DNA of 64,000 nt from Wenzhouxiangellaceae bacterium. GTDB lineage: Bacteria > Pseudomonadota > Gammaproteobacteria > Xanthomonadales > Wenzhouxiangellaceae. The DNA lies in the NCBI GenBank assembly GCA_028289455.1, contig JANQPN010000060.1:1-64000 (forward strand). Direction: 5' to 3'. The notes under the pieces were generated by a model, which worked only from the letters and a program-made list of their open reading frames with translations, was not told where the DNA came from and ran no database searches. Below, one piece after another: positions 7,623 through 16,730 of the stretch. The translations under genes and the position numbers were made by a program. Position 1 is the first letter of the stretch, and every line of letters starts with the position of its first letter.

Positions 7623-8453
7623 TTGTCTCATCTAAACAACCTTATAAGCGAGCAGGGCCGTGTAGTCCGGTCAGATGACGGTACGCTGATATTCTACGAT
7701 ACCATTGGTACAGGCGCGCCTCTCATTTTACTGCACGGCCTGTCCGAAACCCATGAAGCATGGATAGACGCAGGCTACGCAGAACAAGTCACCAGGCTTG
7801 GGTTTGAACTTATTCTGATCGATTGCCGCGGGCATGGCCAGAGCGACAGACCCATTGAAGCACGCGCCTATTCCGGACACGCGATCGCAGCTGATATTCG
7901 GTGTGTTATGGACACACTCGGACTGCAGCGAGCTGCCATTATGGGGCATTCACTGGGGGGTATGGCTGCACTCGCAACGGCTTTGCATTATCCCGACCGT
8001 GTGAGCGCTCTGGTTCTGAATGGCGCACATCCGTTTGCTGAAAACCTGCAACCATTGCGCGAATTGTTCCGCAGCGGCCTGGAGGGCTGGCTTGCATTTG
8101 TCGAAGCACAAGCGCCCAGCATCCCTTTAACTTCGCGGAAACGTATTCAAGACAACCATGTGGAGGCACTCAAAGCATGCATCGCCTCCGACCGCAAAGA
8201 TGTATCAAAACTGTTCGCCCGGCTTGAACTGCCGACGCTCGCCATCTGCGGGGAGCAAGACCCCCGCCGGGAAGCCATACGAAAACTGGCGCATCTGCCA
8301 CAGGTGCAATCACTGGTCCTGCCGGGCCAAAACCATATGACGGCTTTTCTCTCAGTTGAAGAAATAATCCCGGCGATTACCCAGTTCCTGCAGACAACCG
8401 CCGCCGGTTCCACCATCACGATTAACTCACCATGCAAGGAGAATTCACAATGA
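7623..8453 (+). CDS. alpha/beta hydrolase
   Basis: This is a 276-residue alpha/beta hydrolase with the oxyanion strand PLILLHGLSETHEAW, nucleophile elbow GHSLGG, an acid in GEQDPR and His in GQNHMT. I choose TTG 7623 because AGGAG at 7612-7616 lies 6 nt upstream; an in-frame TTG at 7617 would abut that site. No signal peptide is seen, so it is probably cytoplasmic. It is the first gene of a plus-strand operon with a second hydrolase (4-bp overlap) and an MddA-like protein, divergent from a regulator that carries its own hydrolase domain. The substrate is unknown; an ester, lactone or C-C bond hydrolase are all possible. Confidence 0.85.
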   Translation: MSHLNNLISEQGRVVRSDDGTLIFYDTIGTGAPLILLHGLSETHEAWIDAGYAEQVTRLGFELILIDCRGHGQSDRPIEARAYSGHAIAADIRCVMDTLGLQRAAIMGHSLGGMAALATALHYPDRVSALVLNGAHPFAENLQPLRELFRSGLEGWLAFVEAQAPSIPLTSRKRIQDNHVEALKACIASDRKDVSKLFARLELPTLAICGEQDPRREAIRKLAHLPQVQSLVLPGQNHMTAFLSVEEIIPAITQFLQTTAAGSTITINSPCKENSQ

Positions 8454-9355
8454 CCACCATTACCTCGAGCCAAGTAAAACAAATCAGTGACGGACGCGCT
8501 GAAGTTACTAAAGCCGATGCCAGTCCGGTGCTGTTACTGCATGCAAGCGGTGCGTCACACGCCCAGTGGCAGAGTTTTATCTCATCTCAATCGCAGACGA
8601 GACAATGCCTTGCCCCGGACCTGATAGGTTACGGTTCAACGCAGGACGCAAGCGACCAACCCTTTTCCATCGATCGGGAAGTAGCTCTGATAGAGACTGC
8701 TGTTTCCGAGCTGACAGAACCGTTTCATGTGGTCGGTCATTCCTATGGCGGATGTGCTGCCCTGAGATTTGTGCAGAACAATCCCTCTTCCGTCCGCTCA
8801 CTGACACTCATCGAACCAGTCCTCTTCAACTTGCTGAAAAGTGATCGGTATCAGGCTGAGTGGGAAGAAGTCAGCAAGCTGGCTGAACAACACCAGGCCT
8901 TTGTGAATGCGGAAAACTTTGAGGAGGCAGGGGAGCATTTTATCGACTATTGGTGCGGCGCCGGTTTTTGGCAATCGATGCCATTCGAATTCCGTGAGCA
9001 CTTAAAGAAGTTGATGCCCAAAGTGGCCTTGGAGCTGCAACAGATTTGGGTTGAACCAAATTTCGTTGACGAACTGAAATCCTTAGCAGTACCAACCTGC
9101 TTGATCCAGGGCGCTATGACACGACGGCCAACTGCGGCGATTATCAAGATCCTGTCCAAGACACTGCGTAACAGTGAACTGAACACCGTCGAAGGGGCCG
9201 GCCATATGTGCCCTATAACACACGGGCCTGCGGTCAATGATTTGATCAGCGCGTTTTTGACATCAACGGAACGCGGCCAGACCCATGCCGAAAAATTCAG
9301 TGCAGAAAACGCCCTGCATCTGACCGTTAAACAATTTCAAGCCAACGGAGCATAA
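8450..9355 (+). CDS. alpha/beta hydrolase, acid residue not in usual place
   Basis: The 301-residue alpha/beta hydrolase starts at ATG 8450, with AGGAG 8 nt upstream and an ATGA overlap with the previous stop. Motifs include PVLLLHASGASHAQW, nucleophile elbow GHSYGG and His in GAGHMCP. At the position where family members usually have G-x-x-D after strand 6 it reads LIQGAMTRRPTAA, so the catalytic acid may come from another strand or be lost. It sits between another hydrolase and an MddA-like gene, with 1 bp to the latter. The substrate is unknown; two different hydrolases in one operon suggest a short catabolic or detoxification route. Confidence 0.82.
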   Translation: MTTITSSQVKQISDGRAEVTKADASPVLLLHASGASHAQWQSFISSQSQTRQCLAPDLIGYGSTQDASDQPFSIDREVALIETAVSELTEPFHVVGHSYGGCAALRFVQNNPSSVRSLTLIEPVLFNLLKSDRYQAEWEEVSKLAEQHQAFVNAENFEEAGEHFIDYWCGAGFWQSMPFEFREHLKKLMPKVALELQQIWVEPNFVDELKSLAVPTCLIQGAMTRRPTAAIIKILSKTLRNSELNTVEGAGHMCPITHGPAVNDLISAFLTSTERGQTHAEKFSAENALHLTVKQFQANGA

Positions 9356-9356
9356 A

Positions 9357-10115
9357 ATGAAAAGATCAGGAATCCTCATATACGGCATCATCTGCTATTT
9401 ATTGTTCATCGCATCTTTTCTTTATTTAGCAGGATTTCTTACAGACTTCCGGGTACCTAAGGCTATCAATGACGGCGAACAAAGCCCCTTGTTGACCGCG
9501 CTGTTTGTCAACCTTGGCCTTGTGTTTCTATTTGGTTTTTTTCACAGTCTCATGGCGCGTAAGCGCTTCAAAACATGGTGGGTGCGGCTCGTATCACCAC
9601 ACGCCGAACGCAGCACCTTTGTTTTTCAGGCATCTTTGTTTCTTGCTCTGGCTATGTGGCAATGGCGGCCGATACCACAAGTGCTTTGGCAGTTTGACGG
9701 CGCGCTTGCATCCTTGATGTATTGCCTGTTCGCTATAGGGATTGTCATTGTCTTGATTTCGACGTTCCTGATTGACCATTTTGAACTTTTCGGGCTTCGC
9801 CAGATTTGGTCGGTCAGCATTGAACAACCCATGCCGGAACCGGTGTTTCGAACGCCCTTGCTCTACAAGATTGTTCGTCATCCCATGCAATTAGGCGTAG
9901 CCATCGCACTTTTCGCAACACCGTACATGACTGTAGGCCATCTTGTGTTCGCAGGATTGATGACGCTGTATATTGTGATAGGTCTTTTGTTTGAGGAGCG
10001 CGCGCTCCTCAATGAATTTGGCGATCAATATCGTGAATACCAATCGCGAGTTCCGATGCTGGTTCCCTGCCCCCGGTTGCTCCGCACTGAGACAGGGCGG
10101 AGCCTCACCAGTTGA
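9357..10115 (+). CDS. mddA: methanethiol S-methyltransferase-like membrane protein (MddA/isoprenylcysteine methyltransferase family)
   Basis: This 252-residue polytopic membrane protein has about six hydrophobic segments. The C-terminal half carries family motifs: ELFGLRQIW, LYKIVRHPMQLG, ATPYMTVGHL and FEERALLNEFGDQYREY. These match MddA and the wider NnrU/isoprenylcysteine carboxyl methyltransferase families, where the RHP and E-E motifs bind S-adenosylmethionine. MddA methylates methanethiol to dimethyl sulfide. The specific substrate cannot be proved by motif alone, and other membrane thiol or lipid methyltransferases share them. It is the third gene of the hydrolase operon, 1 bp after the second hydrolase. 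Confidence 0.65.
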   Translation: MKRSGILIYGIICYLLFIASFLYLAGFLTDFRVPKAINDGEQSPLLTALFVNLGLVFLFGFFHSLMARKRFKTWWVRLVSPHAERSTFVFQASLFLALAMWQWRPIPQVLWQFDGALASLMYCLFAIGIVIVLISTFLIDHFELFGLRQIWSVSIEQPMPEPVFRTPLLYKIVRHPMQLGVAIALFATPYMTVGHLVFAGLMTLYIVIGLLFEERALLNEFGDQYREYQSRVPMLVPCPRLLRTETGRSLTS

Positions 10116-10120
10116 TTCGA

Positions 10121-12304
10121 TTAATCTTCTGTTTCTGTATTGCTGAAGCCGCGGTTCTTCAGCAACGGCTCTACGCTGGGCTCCCGTCCACGGAAACCAA
10201 CATACGCATCCATGGCAGGTTGGGTATCCCCGGCTGAATATACGCTCTCGTAAAGTTTCTTTGCCAACTCAGGATCGAAGATATCACCGGCTTCCTCAAA
10301 GGCGGCAAAACCATCATTGTCCAGTACCCCGGCCCACAGGTAACTGTAGTATCCAGCTGAGTAACCCTCGCCGGCGAAAGAGTGCAGAAAATGGGTGGAG
10401 CGATGCCGCATCGGAATATCATCCAGGTTTTGACGGCTGGCCAGCACCTCGTTCTCAAAGCCATCGATATCCAGCGACGCAGGATCGGTGTTGAGATGGT
10501 AGCTCAGATCAACAAAACCCGAGTTGAGGAATTCTACGGTCGCAAAACCCTGATTGAACAAGGTGGCATTTAACACACGCTCCAGCAGTTCCGGTGGCAT
10601 CGGCTCATTGGTTTCATGGTGGATGGCGAAACGCTCCAGAACTTGAGGCTGAGACAACCAGTGCTCATACATCTGGGCTGGAAACTCAACGAAATCGCGA
10701 TCGACCGATGTGCCTGCCAAAGACGGGAAGTCTGTATTAGACAACAATCCGTGGAGACCATGGCCAAATTCATGGAACAGGGTGACGGCATCGGTAAACG
10801 ACAGCAACGTGGGTTCGCCAGGGGCCGGCTTGTTGTAGTTACAGTTATTCAGAATCTGCGGTATTTCACCGGTTAATCCGTTCTGCTGGCGGAAACTGGA
10901 CATCCATGCACCACCGCGTTTGCCGGGGCGCGCGTAGAAGTCGCCATAGAACAACCCGGCAATCTCGCCTGCCGGATTGCGCATTTCCCAAACACGCACA
11001 TCCGGGTGGTAGGTTGGGATATCCTTGCGCTCAACGAAGCTGATGTCGAATAGCTCCCCGGCGACATAAAACATCGCTTCAACCATATTATCCAGCTGCA
11101 GATAGGCTTTGACTTCGCTTTCATCAAGGTCGTAACGTTCAGCGCGCACCTGCTGGGTGTAGTAGCGCCAGTCCCAGGGCTCCAGCTCGTGGTCCATACC
11201 GGCAGCAGCAATGCGCGCTTCGATGTCCGCTGCTTCTTCAAGCGCACGCTGACGCGCCGGCCACCACACCTGGTCCATTAAATCCATGGCGGCTTCCGGT
11301 GTGCCGGCCATGGTGCCGGCCGTGCGGTAATGCGCAAACGTCTCAAAATCAAGCAAATTCGCCATTTCCAAGCGCAACGCTAAAATCTCACGAATTGTAG
11401 CTTTATTGTCGTTGTCATTACCGTTGTCACCACGCTCGGTCCAGGCACGCCAGGCTTGTTCACGCTGTTCCCGGTTGGGTGAAGATTCCAGGAAAGGCTC
11501 AACACTGGAGCGTGCCAGCGTGATCACATGGCCCTCCAGCTCACGGTCTGCGGCTGCGCCAGCTGCAGCCGATACGATAAAGTCAGGCAGTGAACCCAGG
11601 TCTTCCTCACTCAGCGGCAGCGTCCAGGCTTCACGATCAGCCTGCTCATTCTGAGCAAACCGGGTGTACAGGCCGGCCAGCTCAGTACGGATTTCTGCGA
11701 AACGCTCGCGATTGGGACCTTCAAGCTTTGCTCCGGCACGGATGAAATTATCGTAGGTGGTTTCCAGCAGGCGGGCTTCCTGCGGGCTGAGGATAAGTTC
11801 ATCCCGATCTTGGTAGAGTGCATCGATCCTGGCAAACAACTCAGGATTCAGAGTGATCGAAGCACCATGTGCAGCCAGCCGCGGGCTGATCTCACGCTGG
11901 ATGGCGCGAATCTCATCATTGCTCGCTGAGCTTGCAAGGTTGAAGAATACCGAAGAAATCCGACCGAGATCTCGCCCGGATTCCTCCAGCGCAAGCAGGG
12001 TGTTGTTGAATGTCGGGGTATCCGGGTTGTTGGCAATGGCCTCGATTTCTGCAGAGTGGCTTGTTAATGCCTCCTCGAAGGCAGGGAGAAAATGCGCTTC
12101 TTCGATCTGATCCAGTGGCGGTGCACCATACGGTGTATCCCACTCTGCCAGCAGTGGATTAACCGGTTCATCGGCTTTTTCAACGGATTGTACAGTTTCC
12201 TGTGCGTTGCTGTTTTCAGCGACTGCTTCCGGCTGATCGGATGGCGAGCAGGCAGCAAGGAGAAATACAACAATGAGAATTCCAGGCAATAAAATGTTTT
12301 TCAT
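10121..12304 (-). CDS. dcp: M3 family peptidyl-dipeptidase, lipoprotein
   Basis: The 727-residue M3 metallopeptidase starts with a lipoprotein signal (lipobox LLAAC, Cys19), so it should be tethered in the periplasm or outer membrane. The mature part starts with the Dcp-like PLLAEWDTPYGAPPLDQI. The zinc motif is HEFGH (H511, E512, H515) inside LFHEFGHGLHG, with a downstream glutamate region as in thermolysin-like M3 enzymes. The length matches Dcp (about 680 residues) plus a linker rich in Glu, Ala and Asn. Dcp removes C-terminal dipeptides from oligopeptides. It converges on the mddA-like gene with 5 bp between stops. Oligopeptidase A is less likely given the lipoprotein signal and N-terminal sequence. 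Confidence 0.92.
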   Translation of the reverse strand: MKNILLPGILIVVFLLAACSPSDQPEAVAENSNAQETVQSVEKADEPVNPLLAEWDTPYGAPPLDQIEEAHFLPAFEEALTSHSAEIEAIANNPDTPTFNNTLLALEESGRDLGRISSVFFNLASSASNDEIRAIQREISPRLAAHGASITLNPELFARIDALYQDRDELILSPQEARLLETTYDNFIRAGAKLEGPNRERFAEIRTELAGLYTRFAQNEQADREAWTLPLSEEDLGSLPDFIVSAAAGAAADRELEGHVITLARSSVEPFLESSPNREQREQAWRAWTERGDNGNDNDNKATIREILALRLEMANLLDFETFAHYRTAGTMAGTPEAAMDLMDQVWWPARQRALEEAADIEARIAAAGMDHELEPWDWRYYTQQVRAERYDLDESEVKAYLQLDNMVEAMFYVAGELFDISFVERKDIPTYHPDVRVWEMRNPAGEIAGLFYGDFYARPGKRGGAWMSSFRQQNGLTGEIPQILNNCNYNKPAPGEPTLLSFTDAVTLFHEFGHGLHGLLSNTDFPSLAGTSVDRDFVEFPAQMYEHWLSQPQVLERFAIHHETNEPMPPELLERVLNATLFNQGFATVEFLNSGFVDLSYHLNTDPASLDIDGFENEVLASRQNLDDIPMRHRSTHFLHSFAGEGYSAGYYSYLWAGVLDNDGFAAFEEAGDIFDPELAKKLYESVYSAGDTQPAMDAYVGFRGREPSVEPLLKNRGFSNTETED

Positions 12305-12603
12305 TTGGAAATTTTTGCTATTAAGTTATGTTATATTGTAACAATTATTTCCTCTGCACAACTGAATCCACCTTGTGCAACTATGACAACATCTTATTTT
12401 CTTTTCGAACCCCTGATCACGAAGCCTTGTGTACAGAACTTTCCTGGTCCCGGGTAATGCGTAATTGAGTAAGTTGTGATTGATATCTCAACTATCTGTG
12501 GGTTCTATTAAATGATCAAATACAGCGGCTGAATACCGGTTAAGCCAGCGTTTAGTTTCTTGCTGTTATAAAATCTTTCTGGCTTAAAACAGAGATCTTT
12601 CTC
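12305..12603. other. 299-bp divergent intergenic region
   Basis: This spacer lies between the dcp start (minus) and a small lipoprotein gene (plus) and should hold both promoters. The dcp side is AT-rich, with overlapping TATAAC/TTGTTA elements, but no well-spaced -35/-10 pair stands out. No additional gene is visible. Confidence 0.4.
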
Positions 12604-13203
12604 ATGCAACGATTGATTTTACTGTTATTGATCACCGCAGTGTCCTCAGGATGTGCCACCAACAAACTGGCAACCCATAAGACCGGCAATCAGTTGCAGC
12701 CGGGGCACGGCTGGGTTGTGTTGAGTGCTACCTCTCCCAATGATCAGATTTCATACCGGATAACACCAACCGGTTTTGCCACAGAACACTTCCGCACACC
12801 CGACTTTGATGCGGGCCAGGACATCAGGATATTTTCACTACCAGCTGGCGAATACCGTCTGACCGGCATATATGATTTGGAACTGGTGTGGGAACTGGTT
12901 CAACCTGAAGCGCTGCATGATTTTACTTTTACCGTTTCAGAAGGTGCCGTCAGCCTGTTTGGTGAGGTGACATTGGATGGGGATACACTTTCCCTGCGAT
13001 CACTGCCGGATATCGACGTAGCAGAACTAGCCGATGATACACAGTTGATGAATATGGATTTCCACCTGGCCAGCAATGATGCTGCCGAGGTGCGAAACTG
13101 GGAAATCAGCTGGTGCCATAATAAAGGCCGAGTACAAAGTGCTTTTACGTACACTGATAATCAAGGCAATGAAAAAATCCTGGCTCGTTGCAGGGCTAAC
13201 TGA
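12604..13203 (+). CDS. hypothetical lipoprotein
   Basis: This 199-residue protein has an N-terminal lipoprotein signal (LLLLLITAVSSGC, Cys18). The mature part is predicted beta-rich, with phrases such as GHGWVVLSATSPNDQ and FSLPAGEYRLTGIYD that suggest a small beta-sandwich like those of DUF2846-type lipoproteins. I do not recognise the family firmly. It is monocistronic, divergent from dcp, and followed by an imperfect hairpin near 13228-13252. A structural or stress-related cell envelope role is possible; nothing in the sequence shows a catalytic site. Confidence 0.75.
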   Translation: MQRLILLLLITAVSSGCATNKLATHKTGNQLQPGHGWVVLSATSPNDQISYRITPTGFATEHFRTPDFDAGQDIRIFSLPAGEYRLTGIYDLELVWELVQPEALHDFTFTVSEGAVSLFGEVTLDGDTLSLRSLPDIDVAELADDTQLMNMDFHLASNDAAEVRNWEISWCHNKGRVQSAFTYTDNQGNEKILARCRAN

Positions 13204-13316
13204 AGCTTAGCTTAAGCAAAACTTCGCTGCGCAGTAATTCTGTGCAGCATTCAACCTCATCGTCAGCTATAACATCCCCAGCTTTATTATTATTAATTTT
13301 TATCAGATTTAAATAT

Positions 13317-13580
13317 TTACAGAAAAGCAATAACTGCATCATCTGCGATTTCGCTCTTATCCATACTCTTTATCAAGTATGCCTCTTTTTCAACTGATGT
13401 AGGAATGCGGTTAAGAAGCAACTCTTTACACGCTGATACGATTAAAGTTGTACCATTAGAGCATGAGATTTCAGCTTTATATTCTGTTCCTACAATCCTT
13501 TTTGTAATTTCATCAATTACAACAGCAACACCCCTACCGGAAATATTAAATTTATCAATAACAGCATATTCTTCTTTCAT
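13317..13580 (-). CDS. hypothetical small protein (87 aa)
   Basis: I do not recognise this 87-residue protein. It is acidic, with an alternating hydrophobic pattern (GVAVVIDEITKRIVG, TTLIVSACKELLL), no signal peptide and no membrane segment. No clear ribosome site precedes ATG 13580. It lies 37 bp after the membrane protein gene 13618-14151, on the same strand, and may be co-transcribed. The DNA is AT-rich compared with the neighbouring dcp and propeller genes. Confidence 0.5.
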   Translation of the reverse strand: MKEEYAVIDKFNISGRGVAVVIDEITKRIVGTEYKAEISCSNGTTLIVSACKELLLNRIPTSVEKEAYLIKSMDKSEIADDAVIAFL

Positions 13581-13617
13581 AAATAATAAAATTTTTATAT
13601 CAGTGATTGCCTATTAA

Positions 13618-14151
13618 CTAGCCACCTGTCCACCATCTATAACCCCATGTAATTACTAACATAACACTCAGCAATAGCAATAAAAGTTGACTGCCCCATG
13701 CCACATAAAAAACCACTATATCTGAGCGTTTAATGTTTTCAGGTTCAACGGTACCTAGCCGCCCCCATGTGCTGCCCCAAAGGGTATATATTAAACAAGG
13801 AATTCCGAAAGTCAGAAAGCCTAATATTGAATTGAATGGTGTCGCTTGAGATTTCCGATCAGGGAAATCCAGTGCTTGATCTGTAAGCCATAGCTGATCA
13901 ATCAAATATGAAAAATAAGTAATAAATATAATAAATGTAACCAGCCTAATGCCCCACCAACCTTTCTCAGGTGAAATAGTTGCTACCAAAAGCCCAATAG
14001 CCAAAGCAGTAAATATCACCTGACCTATAACTCTTGGAGTTGTCCACTCATCTGACGAAAAAAATATATACATGAAGACTGCAATTAGTATCGCCATAGG
14101 AGTAACAAATAACAGTACTCCGCGTCTTGGCGCTTCTGGGTTTTTATTCAT
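13618..14151 (-). CDS. hypothetical four-helix membrane protein
   Basis: The 177-residue protein has four predicted transmembrane helices (around residues 13-31, 38-57, 66-86 and 148-168) and Trp-rich loops (KGWWGIR, YRWWTGG at the C-terminus). I do not recognise the family. It precedes the 87-residue gene on the same strand. No enzymatic motif is apparent, so only a location in the inner membrane can be proposed. Confidence 0.65.
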   Translation of the reverse strand: MNKNPEAPRRGVLLFVTPMAILIAVFMYIFFSSDEWTTPRVIGQVIFTALAIGLLVATISPEKGWWGIRLVTFIIFITYFSYLIDQLWLTDQALDFPDRKSQATPFNSILGFLTFGIPCLIYTLWGSTWGRLGTVEPENIKRSDIVVFYVAWGSQLLLLLLSVMLVITWGYRWWTGG

Positions 14152-14243
14152 GGAAATATACTAAGAATGCATTGTCTTTATTGGAGTCTGATTGTATTTA
14201 CACTATGAATATCTGGGCATTCGTAATATCCAAGCAATAATGA

Positions 14244-14275
14244 AAGAGCCGGTATCGCTATAAACACCGGCTCTT
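14244..14275 (-). terminator. hairpin terminator after the BNR-propeller operon
   Basis: A perfect 10-bp inverted repeat (14244-14253 against 14266-14275) encloses a 12-nt loop. On the minus strand the stem is followed by TCATTATTG, a weak U-tract. It lies 44 bp after the stop of the propeller gene at 14319. Confidence 0.6.
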
Positions 14276-14318
14276 ATCATCAGGGCTTATTAATTTGAGA
14301 TACTACAGGTATCCAGCA

Positions 14319-16730
14319 TCACTCATAGCTATCAATAAACAATACATCCGGCCCTGCAAAAATAGCAATAACCCGTTGTGCCTGGTCAGGCGTTATTTCA
14401 CAGACAGCTCCACTGCAGTCACCCGCCCAGTTTAAGAACTGCTGACCGGGGCCAGGTGTGGCCGTCAAGGTGATGGTTCCGGAATTGAAATAAACCTCAT
14501 TGCAGTCACCCGGGCAGTTGATGCCGCCGGGGCTGCTGGTTACCGTTCCGTTGCCCTGGACCACCACTTCCAGCTCCGCCGGCAGACTAGCAGGCAGCGA
14601 CCAGGCACCACGGCCTTGGGTAGCGGCGACCAGTCGGCTGCGGGGCTCATCGATAATTAAATCGATAACCGCTGTATTCGGCATACCTATACCGAACAGC
14701 TGCCAGCTGGCGCCATCGTCGATGGATACATAGATTCCGGCGTCGGTCCCTACATAGATCACTCCATCCAGCAAATCTTCGGCACGGGTATCCACTGCCA
14801 CGGAATTAACCGGGATATCCGGGAACGCGCCGTCCAGCGCCTGCCAGTTGGCGCCGCCATCATTACTGCGCAGAATCTGTACACTGTCAAAGAAAGCCAC
14901 TACCCGGTAGACAATCATGGCATTGTCAGGGTGCACAAACAGCTCGCGGGTAATGCGTGGCCAGCCCGGGTTGTTTTCGGCAATCATGGTGAAGTTCTCG
15001 CCACCGTCATCAGATCGCTGCACCAGGCCGTCATTGGTGGCGATGTAAATCACATCGGTATCCGACGGCGCCATTGCTATTGTGCGTACACCACCAATGC
15101 CGGCCGTTACATCACCGCTGATCATAGTCCAGTTCGCGCCACGATCCAGCGATTCGAATATAAAGTTGGTGGCATACAGCAAACGATCACGATTGGTGGG
15201 ATCGACCAGAAATGGCGCAAAAAATGCCGTTCGCCCGAACAGTTGTGGATTCATTGGATCATTCAATGCATCAATGCTGTTATCCGGGTTAATTCGGAAA
15301 ACATTGCCGACGCCCTGCGACTGAGCATAACGGGTCTGCGGATCAACCGGATCCAGCTGAGTCCAGCCACCATCACCACCCAAAACATGTGCCCAGGCCC
15401 CACCATCAGTACGCAGATTGGTACCGTTGTCCTGTGTTCCGCCAATCACAATCTCTGCATCGGTGGGGTCCAGCGACAGGCCGGCATAAAACTGCACCAC
15501 ATCAAGCCCATTGTTCAATGGCGACCAGCTGGCACCCATATCGGTACTGGAAAAAACACCCCCATCACTACCCGACAACAAAGTACCGTCTGAGCTCCAG
15601 GTCAATGCATGCTGGTCGACATGCGGTGGCGAAATATCCAGCCAGTTGACGCCGGCATCATCTGATCTGGCCAGGTTAAACCCGCCGGCATACACACGGT
15701 CAGGATCAGCCGGATCAACTTCAATCAGTGATATATACCAGCCGAAAAATGCCTGGGAAACGGCATCGCCGGGATCAAACGGGTTGGCTGCCACACTATT
15801 GGCCAGAAATATCCAGTTATCACCGCCATCATCACTTCGATAAACACCCAGTGTGGTTGCACCCACATTGGAAGGATTGGTCAATAAGGTATACAGCCGG
15901 TCCGTCATGGTCGGTGAAATGGTCAGGCTGATGCGGCCAATGTCAGCCGGCAGACCGGTGGTCAATTTTGTCCAGTTGCTGCCGCCATCGATGCTGCGGT
16001 AAATGCCGTTATCGACATTGCCGAAGATTCGGCCTACACCGGCAAACAGAATATCGGCATCGGTAGGATGCATGATTAAATCGGTCACTGCCAGATCGGG
16101 TAAATTGGGCAGTAATGTCCAGTTGACGCCGCCGTCAACGGAACGATAAACCCCTAAATCACCTTCTGCCTGGGGATGTCCTTTAGCCGCCGCCAGCTCA
16201 ACCGACCCCGGAAAACCACCGGCCCGGGCGACACTGGCATACACCACATCACTGTCTTCATGGCTTACCACAATGCTGGAAATGGTTCGTCCGGCAAACA
16301 CATTTTCGGCCAGCTGCACCCAGGTATTACCACCGTTGGTGGATTTATAGATTCCCAGACCATAGCGGCTGTGATTGGCATAGTTCGGTTCACCGGTACC
16401 GGCATAAATGACCTGCTCATTGGCCGGATCAATCGCCAGACTACCGATGGCTGTGGTCGGCATGTCATCGGTTAAGGCTTCCCAGGTGGCCCCTGCATCG
16501 GTGCTGCGCCATACACCCCCATCGGCACCGGCTGCATAGAACAGACTGGCATTGGTCGGACTGGTGGCCAGAGCAGAAACCCGGCCGGTAAACAGATCAC
16601 CGGCGTTATCAATTGGGTTGGGGCCGATAAATTCTGCTACTTGAGCTGCAACGGTTGAGCTGATCAACAGCAAGCCAACTGCCATTGCCCGATAGCGCAT
16701 CATTTTGATGCCTTGCGATACCCGGCTCAT
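14319..16730 (-). CDS. secreted BNR/sortilin-like beta-propeller protein with C-terminal IDSYE tag
   Basis: This 803-residue protein has a signal peptide (cleavage near AQVAEF, residues 28-31). Many BNR/Asp-box repeats follow (SxDGGxxW: STDAGATWEAL, SVDGGVNWTLL, SIDGGSNWTKL, RSDDGGDNWIFL, SNDGGANWQAL), forming a propeller like those of photosystem-assembly/VPS10-like proteins. The tail carries a bacterial repeat module (TATPGPGQQFLNWAGDC) with disulfide-type Cys and ends in LFIDSYE. It is the second gene of an operon (4-bp overlap) behind a small secreted protein; a membrane AraC regulator is divergent. The role is unknown; extracellular polysaccharide or protein binding is plausible. A degraded copy of its C-terminus lies at 30890-31111. 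Confidence 0.85.
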   Translation of the reverse strand: MSRVSQGIKMMRYRAMAVGLLLISSTVAAQVAEFIGPNPIDNAGDLFTGRVSALATSPTNASLFYAAGADGGVWRSTDAGATWEALTDDMPTTAIGSLAIDPANEQVIYAGTGEPNYANHSRYGLGIYKSTNGGNTWVQLAENVFAGRTISSIVVSHEDSDVVYASVARAGGFPGSVELAAAKGHPQAEGDLGVYRSVDGGVNWTLLPNLPDLAVTDLIMHPTDADILFAGVGRIFGNVDNGIYRSIDGGSNWTKLTTGLPADIGRISLTISPTMTDRLYTLLTNPSNVGATTLGVYRSDDGGDNWIFLANSVAANPFDPGDAVSQAFFGWYISLIEVDPADPDRVYAGGFNLARSDDAGVNWLDISPPHVDQHALTWSSDGTLLSGSDGGVFSSTDMGASWSPLNNGLDVVQFYAGLSLDPTDAEIVIGGTQDNGTNLRTDGGAWAHVLGGDGGWTQLDPVDPQTRYAQSQGVGNVFRINPDNSIDALNDPMNPQLFGRTAFFAPFLVDPTNRDRLLYATNFIFESLDRGANWTMISGDVTAGIGGVRTIAMAPSDTDVIYIATNDGLVQRSDDGGENFTMIAENNPGWPRITRELFVHPDNAMIVYRVVAFFDSVQILRSNDGGANWQALDGAFPDIPVNSVAVDTRAEDLLDGVIYVGTDAGIYVSIDDGASWQLFGIGMPNTAVIDLIIDEPRSRLVAATQGRGAWSLPASLPAELEVVVQGNGTVTSSPGGINCPGDCNEVYFNSGTITLTATPGPGQQFLNWAGDCSGAVCEITPDQAQRVIAIFAGPDVLFIDSYE

